Source: an uncultured Collinsella sp.
Lineage (GTDB): Bacteria; Actinomycetota; Coriobacteriia; Coriobacteriales; Coriobacteriaceae
Assembly (NCBI GenBank): GCA_900757235.1
Contig: CAAENB010000025.1
Coordinates: forward strand, 1 to 12,714
DNA: 12,714 bases
Reading direction: 5' to 3'
Part shown: piece by piece, positions 8,100-12,714 of the stretch
How the letters are laid out: the number at the start of each line of letters is the position of its first letter
How positions within the stretch are numbered: the stretch's first letter is position 1
Notes under the pieces: model-generated
What the model was told of the DNA's origin: nothing
Database searches by the model: none
Seen by the model: only the letters and a program-made list of their open reading frames with translations
Made by a program: the position numbers and the translations under genes

Positions 8100-10085
8100 A
8101 TGAAGCTCGCGCTTGCACAGATCGATATGCGCCTGGGTGATATTGAGGGCATTTGCGGCCGCATCGAGGACCAGGCTCGTCTGGCCCACGAGCGCGGGGC
8201 GCGCGTGCTGTGCGTTCCGGCTCCGCTCTTTATGGGCGCCATGCCCGGTGGCCTGGTGGGCGCTGCCGACTTTGAGCACGACATGCTTGCCGGCTTGACT
8301 GGTGTCGCCGAGCGCATCCAGGAGCTTGACATGATCTGCATCGTGCCCGCGGCGGTTTCGTTTGAGGGTCAGCCGCTGCTCGACTACATGATGCTCAAGG
8401 ACGGTCATGTGGTGCCGGCGCGTTCGAGCATTGCCCTGCAGCGTGGCGAGAACAACGACACGCGTTGGGCGCCGCCGGTGTTCGACGTGGACGGCGTGCG
8501 CATCGCCGTGATTTTTGACTTGGACCGCGAACTCGAGATGTTGCCGACCGGTGTTGACCTCATTGCGTATTTCCAATTCAATGCGTTTGACATGACCGAC
8601 CGCGAGACTGCCGCCATTGCCGCCGTTCGCAGCGGCGCCTACCGCAAGATCGCATCCAAGCGCAGCGTGTGGTTTGCCTGTATGGCGCCGGTCGGTGCCT
8701 ATGACGAGTCGGTGTATACCGGCGGTTCGTTTGTGCTCGACGACTGCGGTCGCGTGGTGGCCCAAGCGCCGTGTTTTGAGGAGAGCCTGCTGGTTCAGGA
8801 GATTCAGCGCGGCGTGATGCTCGATGCCCTGGAAGATCACGAACTGCCCGAGTTCCGTTCCGAGGAGTGGCTGTGGCAGGCGCTGGTGCTCGCCGTGCGC
8901 GACAACGCCCGGGCCCACGGTGCGTCGCGCGCCGTGGTGGCACTCGAGGGCGACTTGCCGTCGTCCCTGCTGGCGGCGCTGGCCGTCGACGCTCTGGGCC
9001 CACGTAACGTGATTGGCCTGGTGCTGGGGCGCAACCGCATCTTTACGCCGGCGCAGGAGGAGGCCGAGGCTGCTCGCTGTGCCGCCGTTCGCGCCATTGC
9101 CGAGCGCCTGCATATTCGCACGGTTGAGCGCGATGCGCCGGATGCCGCGCGCGTGCTCGACCGCGATGTGTCGGCGGGCGACGCCGAGCGCCTGCGCTCT
9201 CGCACGCTGGGCCTCATGCTGGAGGACACGGCGCTCGAGCTGGGTGCGATGGCGTTGAGTCCGCTGTCCAAAACCGAGTACGCGCTGGCGGCGCCGGCGC
9301 TTTGCGGCGGCTACCAGGGAGATTACGCGCCCTTTGGCGATGTGTACCTGTCGACGCTTGAGTTTGTGGCGCGTGTGCGCAACCGCGCGTCTGCCGTGGT
9401 GCCCCAAGAGCTCGTGACGCTCAACGCGGTGGAAGATTGTATGGAGCGCGTGCTGGCGCAGGCGCTCTCGACGCTCGACGGTCCGGTCGATATGCTCGAC
9501 CGCGCGGCACAGCTGCTCGGCGGGCTTGAGCCGGGTGAGGTCGATGGCGCGCTCGAGGCGCACGTGGACCGCAATCGATCTTTCGACGACATCCCGATGG
9601 CCGCTGGCAAGCCTGAGGCCTGCTCGCTGCTGCTGATGCTCGTTCGACAGGGTGAGGCTGCCCGCCGCATGTTGCCGACGGCGCCGATCGTCTCGTCCCG
9701 TTCGTTTGCCGAGCGCTCCTGGCCGTACATGCTCGCGTGGTCCGACCTGGGGCTTAACGGCAAGGAGCGTATGACGGTCGATTCGCTGGCGCGCGCCGAG
9801 GTGCGCCGTTTTGCTGACGAGGATACAAGCGAGCGCATGCGTGGCGAGATGATGGGCATACTGGGTGAGCTGTTGGGTATTTCGCCCGAGCAGATGGAGG
9901 AGCTGCGCTCCGAGGACGGCCAGCGCCGCCTGCACGAGGGAATGAAAAAGTTCGAGGGCGAGGTTCAGGACGCCATCGATAAGATGATGGGCGGCCAGGG
10001 CGGACCGCAAGGTGGTCCCCAGGGTGGCCCGATGCCGCACCCGCCAGTAGATCCGAGGCAGTTCCCCTTTTTCTCGCAGAACTAA
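8100..10085 (+). CDS. NAD+ synthetase (glutamine-hydrolysing) homologue, probably catalytically dead
   Basis: This 661-residue protein has the architecture of glutamine-dependent NAD+ synthetase: a nitrilase-like amidase domain (about 1-245) and an NAD synthase domain (about 257-550). Landmarks kept are YDESVYTGGS at 201-210, ALVLAVRD at 261-268, AVDALG at 295-300, SKTE at 390-393, GDYAPFGDVY at 407-416 and SSRSFAERSWP at 532-542. Active-site motifs are not kept. The Glu of the usual PEL motif is A41 in VPAPL, the Lys position is about R108, the Cys of ICED falls at about F139/D140 with no cysteine nearby, and the ATP loop SGGIDSS reads EGDLPSS at 283-289. Residues 551-661 form an extension not usual for NadE: two probable amphipathic helices, then GGPQ repeats and a Pro/Phe-rich end. 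The frame is intact with ordinary codon use, so this is not a decaying pseudogene. AAAGGG at 8087-8092 supports ATG 8100. Function is unknown: it could be a regulatory or scaffolding pseudoenzyme, or an enzyme with changed chemistry. No nadE symbol is given because the synthase activity is doubtful. Confidence 0.85.
   Translation: MKLALAQIDMRLGDIEGICGRIEDQARLAHERGARVLCVPAPLFMGAMPGGLVGAADFEHDMLAGLTGVAERIQELDMICIVPAAVSFEGQPLLDYMMLKDGHVVPARSSIALQRGENNDTRWAPPVFDVDGVRIAVIFDLDRELEMLPTGVDLIAYFQFNAFDMTDRETAAIAAVRSGAYRKIASKRSVWFACMAPVGAYDESVYTGGSFVLDDCGRVVAQAPCFEESLLVQEIQRGVMLDALEDHELPEFRSEEWLWQALVLAVRDNARAHGASRAVVALEGDLPSSLLAALAVDALGPRNVIGLVLGRNRIFTPAQEEAEAARCAAVRAIAERLHIRTVERDAPDAARVLDRDVSAGDAERLRSRTLGLMLEDTALELGAMALSPLSKTEYALAAPALCGGYQGDYAPFGDVYLSTLEFVARVRNRASAVVPQELVTLNAVEDCMERVLAQALSTLDGPVDMLDRAAQLLGGLEPGEVDGALEAHVDRNRSFDDIPMAAGKPEACSLLLMLVRQGEAARRMLPTAPIVSSRSFAERSWPYMLAWSDLGLNGKERMTVDSLARAEVRRFADEDTSERMRGEMMGILGELLGISPEQMEELRSEDGQRRLHEGMKKFEGEVQDAIDKMMGGQGGPQGGPQGGPMPHPPVDPRQFPFFSQN
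9990..10031 (+). repeat. Short 12-bp coding repeat for GGPQ units
   Basis: Near the end of the NadE-like gene, residues 631-644 read as G/P/Q repeats built on GGPQ, with units starting about every 12 bases. The copies differ at third codon positions (GGACCG, GGTCCC, GGCCCG), so selection seems to act on the peptide and not on the DNA. The segment is probably a flexible tail. Confidence 0.7.
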
Positions 10086-10144
10086 CTATGGGATAGGATT
10101 CGCTTCCAACCCCGATACTTCAACTAAGCATCTTGGCTCCGTTG

Positions 10145-10153
10145 TGTTATTCT
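10145..10153 (+). promoter_or_regulatory. Extended -10 promoter of ruvCAB
   Basis: TGT followed by TATTCT forms an extended -10 element (TGn-TATTCT). No convincing -35 box is seen at 16-18 bp, which is tolerated in extended -10 promoters. The predicted transcription start, near 10160, falls inside the adjacent LexA box, so a bound repressor would block initiation. The leader to the ruvC start would be about 60 bases. Confidence 0.6.
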
Positions 10154-10167
10154 AGAACAGACGTTCG
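10154..10167 (+). promoter_or_regulatory. LexA operator (SOS box) of ruvCAB
   Basis: The sequence AGAACAGACGTTCG contains the inverted repeat GAAC-N4-GTTC, with 13 of 14 bases fitting the Gram-positive/actinobacterial form CGAAC-N4-GTTCG; only the first base differs. It directly abuts the -10 box and covers the likely transcription start. Known biology: ruv genes belong to the LexA regulon in several bacteria. Both the motif and its placement support SOS control. Confidence 0.82.
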
Positions 10168-10210
10168 TGAATGATGCGCGGGGCCTTGTCTTGCGCTGTG
10201 CTTGTGGCGA

Positions 10211-10217
10211 GGGGAGG
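10211..10217 (+). promoter_or_regulatory. Shine-Dalgarno site that fixes a TTG start for ruvC
   Basis: GGGGAGG lies five bases before TTG 10223. It decides the start: the open frame reaches further upstream to TTG 10202, but the residues encoded there are not RuvC-like, whereas TTG 10223 gives the expected VILGIDPG beginning. Confidence 0.8.
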
Positions 10218-10222
10218 TTGGC

Positions 10223-10744
10223 TTGGTTATCTTGGGCATTGACCCCGGTTTGGCTCATACGGGTTGGGGGATTATCGAGGAGCGGCGTGGCGAGGTTCGC
10301 TGCCGTGCCTACGGCTGTATCGAGACCAGCGCGGGCAGTCCGCTCGCGGTGCGCCTGTCGCATATCGCCCGCGACCTCAAGGGTGTCGTGGAGCGTTATC
10401 GCCCCGATACCGCTGCTATCGAGAGCATTTACTTTGGCGCCAACGTTCGCTCGGCCATCCCTACGGCGCATGCCCGCGGTGCTGCACTCGTGGCGCTTTC
10501 GGAATGCGCGCTCGAGATTGGCGAGTATACGCCCATGCAGATCAAGCAGGCCGTGGTGGGTACGGGCGCTGCGGATAAACGGCAGGTTGCCTACATGGTG
10601 CGCACGCTCACGCAGCTCGATCACGACCCTCACCCAGACCATGCCGCCGATGCCCTGGCCTGCGCCATCTGCCACGTTAACCTCAGTCGCACCCGGGCAC
10701 TTACCGGTGGCGAGTTCTATCAACAGAGAGGAACCGGATACTGA
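10223..10744 (+). CDS. ruvC: Holliday junction endonuclease RuvC
   Basis: RuvC is the dimeric, Mg2+-dependent resolvase that cuts four-way DNA junctions delivered by RuvAB. The protein is 173 residues, the usual length. It opens with VILGIDPG (D7), has E67 in AIESIYFG, and ends its RNase H-like core with DHAADALA, giving H140 and D143. This D/E/H/D set matches the type known from Thermus, where E. coli has Asp at the third position. The start is TTG with a strong Shine-Dalgarno sequence. The TGA stop shares one base with the ruvA ATG (TGATG at 10742-10746), so the two are likely translationally coupled. It is the first gene of the SOS-controlled operon. The yebC gene that often precedes ruvC in other bacteria is absent; the NadE-like gene stands there instead. 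Confidence 0.96.
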   Translation: MVILGIDPGLAHTGWGIIEERRGEVRCRAYGCIETSAGSPLAVRLSHIARDLKGVVERYRPDTAAIESIYFGANVRSAIPTAHARGAALVALSECALEIGEYTPMQIKQAVVGTGAADKRQVAYMVRTLTQLDHDPHPDHAADALACAICHVNLSRTRALTGGEFYQQRGTGY

Positions 10745-11364
10745 TGATTTCCCAGCTCCATGGAACGCTTGTTGAGGCCACGATGAGCTCGGCCGTCGTC
10801 GATGTGTCGGGCGTGGGCTTTGAGCTCGGCATCTCGGGCAGCACTGCCGCCACGCTGCCTACGCCTGGCGGCGAGGTTCGCCTCTATACCCGTATGCAGG
10901 TGCGCGAGGACGCCATGACGCTCTTTGGCTTTGCTTCCAAAGACGAGCGCACGATGTTTGACCGGCTCGTGTCCGTGTCGGGTGTCGGTCCGCGCCTGGC
11001 GCTTGTCGTGCTTTCCACCTATACCGTGGGACAACTGTATTCTCTGGTGATGGCCGAAGACGACAAAGGCATGGCTAAGGTGCCCGGTGTGGGCAAAAAG
11101 ACCGCCCAGCGCCTCATCTTGGAGCTCAAGAGTACCTTTGCCAAGGACAAGGGCTTTGTTCCGGTCGACGTAATTCCCGGTCAGGTTGCGATGCCGGTCC
11201 CCGCCGCCGCTCCCTCGGCGATCGATGACGCCCGTGCGGCGCTCCTTTCCATGGGCTTTAGCCCGCAGGAGACCGAGGTTGCCCTGAGCGGGTATGATGG
11301 GCAGGATATGCGTGTCGAGGATCTGCTCGGCGCGGCGCTTAAGCGACTCGGAATGGATGCGTGA
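10744..11364 (+). CDS. ruvA: Holliday junction-binding protein RuvA
   Basis: RuvA is the tetrameric protein that holds the Holliday junction open and square and loads the RuvB motor. The 206 residues show all three domains: an OB fold (about 1-63) with the acidic pin E55-D56 inside VREDAMTLFGF, tandem helix-hairpin-helix motifs (VSGVGPRLA near 77-86 and VPGVGKKTA near 113-121), a flexible Ala/Pro-rich linker (about 137-158), and the small RuvB-binding domain III (159-206). ATG 10744 overlaps the ruvC stop; AGAGAGGA at 10725-10732 is somewhat far away (11 bases), so re-initiation after ruvC probably contributes. Its own stop overlaps the ruvB start in the same TGATG manner. Confidence 0.97.
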   Translation: MISQLHGTLVEATMSSAVVDVSGVGFELGISGSTAATLPTPGGEVRLYTRMQVREDAMTLFGFASKDERTMFDRLVSVSGVGPRLALVVLSTYTVGQLYSLVMAEDDKGMAKVPGVGKKTAQRLILELKSTFAKDKGFVPVDVIPGQVAMPVPAAAPSAIDDARAALLSMGFSPQETEVALSGYDGQDMRVEDLLGAALKRLGMDA

Positions 11365-12431
11365 TGTGGGAAGCCGATGACTCTCAGGACCTGTGGGCGA
11401 CGCCCGGCAGCTCGCCGGCGGCATCCATGGCGCACGGTGAGCGCATGGTGGGCTCGGAGCTGACGCCCGAAGACCTCGATGTCGACCGTACTCTGCGTCC
11501 CCAGCGCCTGGACGACTACTGCGGTCAGGAGCATATCAAGCAGAGCCTGCGCGTGCTGATCGAGGCGGCGCAGAGCCGTGGTGAGACGCTCGACCACGTG
11601 ATCTTCTCGGGCCCTCCGGGTCTGGGCAAGACCACGCTGGCCACCGTTATCGCCAACGAGCTGGGCGCTCAGATCAAGACGACGAGTGGCCCGGCCATCG
11701 CGCGCACCGGTGACCTGGCGGCCATCCTGACTAACTTGCAGCCGGGTGACGTGTTGTTTATCGACGAGATCCACCGTCTTAACCGCTCGGTCGAGGAAGT
11801 CCTGTATCCCGCTATGGAGGACTTTGCGCTCGATATCGTGATCGGTAAAGGACCGGCCGCTCGCTCGATTCGCCTGGATATCCCCAAGTTTACGCTGGTG
11901 GCGGCAACGACCCGCTCGGGCATGCTGACCGGCCCGCTGCGCGACCGCTTTGGCATTTCGTATCGCCTGGACTACTACACGGTCGAGGAGCTCGCTCAGA
12001 TCGTGACGCGCTCGGCGACCATTCTGGGCGTGACGATCGACCATCCGAGCGCACTCGAGATCGGCTCACGCTCGCGTGGTACGCCGCGCCTCGCCAACCG
12101 TCTGCTCAAGCGCGTGCGCGACTATGCGCAGGTGCGCGGCAACGGTCCTATTGAGCTCGATATCTGCCGTCAGGCGCTCGAGTTCTTCGAGATCGACGAG
12201 CTTGGCTTGGACTGGATGGATATTCGCATCTTGGAGACACTTGCCAAGACGTTCTCCGGCCGTGCCGTGGGACTTACGACCCTTGCCAGCGCGGTGGGCG
12301 AGGACCCGGGCACGCTCGAGGATGTCTATGAGCCATATCTGCTGCAGTGCGGGTTGATGATTCGTACGCCGCAGGGCCGTCAGGCAACCCTTCGCACCTT
12401 TGAGCACTTGGGGATTGAACCTACCATTTAG
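11364..12431 (+). CDS. ruvB: Holliday junction branch-migration ATPase RuvB
   Basis: RuvB is the hexameric AAA+ motor that pumps DNA through the RuvA-bound junction. The protein is 355 residues, with an N-terminal leader of about 35 residues before the conserved LRPQRLDDYCGQE region. Visible motifs are Walker A GPPGLGKT at 83-90, Walker B DEIH at 134-137, sensor 1 AATTRSG, and the PLRDRFG segment at 191-197 that carries the arginine finger region. The C-terminal winged-helix domain covers about 275-355. The start chosen is ATG 11364, overlapping the ruvA TGA; an in-frame GTG at 11361 is the alternative and adds one residue. The Shine-Dalgarno site is weak (ATGGA at 11353-11357), pointing to coupling with ruvA. 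No strong terminator follows before the fhs promoter. Confidence 0.97.
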   Translation: MWEADDSQDLWATPGSSPAASMAHGERMVGSELTPEDLDVDRTLRPQRLDDYCGQEHIKQSLRVLIEAAQSRGETLDHVIFSGPPGLGKTTLATVIANELGAQIKTTSGPAIARTGDLAAILTNLQPGDVLFIDEIHRLNRSVEEVLYPAMEDFALDIVIGKGPAARSIRLDIPKFTLVAATTRSGMLTGPLRDRFGISYRLDYYTVEELAQIVTRSATILGVTIDHPSALEIGSRSRGTPRLANRLLKRVRDYAQVRGNGPIELDICRQALEFFEIDELGLDWMDIRILETLAKTFSGRAVGLTTLASAVGEDPGTLEDVYEPYLLQCGLMIRTPQGRQATLRTFEHLGIEPTI

Positions 12432-12507
12432 GGCGCTTTGTTTTGGCGGGCTGTTGGGCTATCGCTGGGCATCGGGTAAACATATCGCCGTTCATCGGTT
12501 ATGGGCG

Positions 12508-12535
12508 TTTTACTATTGCGCGCCCGTGCTATGCT
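12508..12535 (+). promoter_or_regulatory. Promoter of fhs (extended -10)
   Basis: TGC followed by TATGCT at 12527-12535 is an extended -10 element of the same kind as in front of ruvC. A weak -35 candidate, TTTTAC at 12508-12513, sits 16 bp before the hexamer. The predicted start, near 12542, leaves a leader of only about 34 bases. The rest of the 144-bp gap after ruvB shows no gene. Confidence 0.55.
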
Positions 12536-12540
12536 GAATT

Positions 12541-12571
12541 GGTCTTTTTCTCATTCGGTAACGAAAGGACC
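12541..12571 (+). other. Leader hairpin covering the fhs ribosome binding site
   Basis: Bases 12541-12549 (GGTCTTTTT) can pair with 12563-12571 (GAAAGGACC), giving nine pairs including two G-U, around a 13-base loop. The 3' arm contains the Shine-Dalgarno sequence AAAGGA at 12564-12569. The predicted transcription start is at or within one or two bases of the 5' arm, so a start-site shift would weaken the stem. No fold was computed. Confidence 0.4.
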
Positions 12572-12575
12572 GCTC

Positions 12576-12714
12576 ATGCCTACTGACATCGAAATCGCAC
12601 GTTCTGTCACGCCACTGCCTATTACCGAGGTGGCCAAGAACGCCGGCGTCGACGTTAAGCACCTTATTCCGTACGGCTTCGACAAGGCTAAGGTCGACTA
12701 TTCACTGCTCAACG
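12576..12714 (+). CDS. fhs: Formate-tetrahydrofolate ligase, N-terminal part (cut by window end)
   Basis: Only the first 46 codons are in the window. The beginning (TDIEIARS, then LPITEVAKNAG, then PYGFDKAKVDYS) matches the conserved N-terminus of formate-tetrahydrofolate ligase, an enzyme of about 550 residues that makes 10-formyl-THF from formate, THF and ATP. In anaerobes it feeds purine and formyl-methionine synthesis or the methyl branch of the Wood-Ljungdahl pathway; which applies here cannot be told. ATG 12576 has AAAGGA six bases upstream. It has its own promoter and a leader hairpin, so it appears to be expressed separately from ruvCAB. Confidence 0.9.
   Translation, partial: MPTDIEIARSVTPLPITEVAKNAGVDVKHLIPYGFDKAKVDYSLLN

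Noticed and set aside
9990..10031. GGPQ-coding repeats as a CRISPR-like or variable-number repeat
   Set aside because: The copies are inside a coding frame, differ at third positions and have no spacers. They are a peptide repeat.
7863..10040. 725-codon open frame on the minus strand over the NadE-like gene
   Set aside because: The translation is His/Arg/Leu-rich without any recognisable domain, while the + strand frame has clear NadE homology and a good ribosome binding site. It is a shadow of G/C third positions. The frame at 4743-6191 was rejected for the same reason.
8100..10085. NadE-like gene as a degraded pseudogene
   Set aside because: The frame is unbroken over 661 codons with normal codon bias, a good ribosome binding site and preserved domain order. 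Changes concentrate in the active-site motifs, not at random.
12486..12511. Possible terminator after ruvB (CGCC ... GGCG then TTTT)
   Set aside because: Only four base pairs around a 14-base loop, and the T run overlaps the -35 region of fhs. Too weak to call.
12432..12575. Tetrahydrofolate riboswitch in front of fhs
   Set aside because: The apparent leader after the extended -10 box is about 34 bases, far too short for that riboswitch, and I see none of its expected long-range structure.

Overview
The window is a compact, GC-rich bacterial chromosome segment with every gene on the + strand. Strongly G/C-biased third codon positions, a DnaE-type replicase, a one-domain superoxide reductase, formate-tetrahydrofolate ligase and a GAAC-N4-GTTC type LexA box all fit an anaerobic, high-GC Gram-positive bacterium. 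The best guess is a Coriobacteriia member such as Collinsella; this comes from the style of the proteins and was not tested by any search. I see no mobile element, CRISPR array, tRNA or rRNA.

Layout. Positions 1-172 are leader sequence in front of dnaE (173-3976), the replicative DNA polymerase III alpha subunit. After a 28-bp gap comes a SWIM-zinc-finger SNF2 ATPase (4005-7469), probably cotranscribed with dnaE. A 150-bp gap without a convincing promoter leads to a small superoxide reductase (7620-7982), closed by a good intrinsic terminator (8029-8060). Next is a 661-residue NAD+ synthetase homologue (8100-10085). A 137-bp intergenic region then carries an extended -10 promoter with an SOS operator directly behind it. 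This drives the Holliday-junction operon ruvC-ruvA-ruvB (10223-12431), whose genes overlap at TGATG junctions. The last gene, fhs, has its own extended -10 promoter and a short leader, and is cut by the window end.

How the genes work together. DnaE, the SNF2 protein and RuvCAB form a replication, repair and recombination theme, with ruvCAB visibly under SOS control. The superoxide reductase and Fhs are anaerobe housekeeping genes.

The most unusual object is the NAD+ synthetase homologue. It keeps the full two-domain architecture (nitrilase-like amidase plus NAD synthase), but the catalytic Glu/Lys/Cys of the first domain and the SGGxDS ATP-binding loop of the second are both replaced. It also carries a roughly 110-residue C-terminal extension ending in GGPQ repeats. 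It looks like an intact, expressed pseudoenzyme and not a decaying gene. Secondary points are a superoxide reductase that kept the N-terminal segment but lost its iron-binding cysteines, a complete PHP metal site in DnaE split by a roughly 60-residue insertion, and a hairpin that would hide the fhs ribosome binding site.
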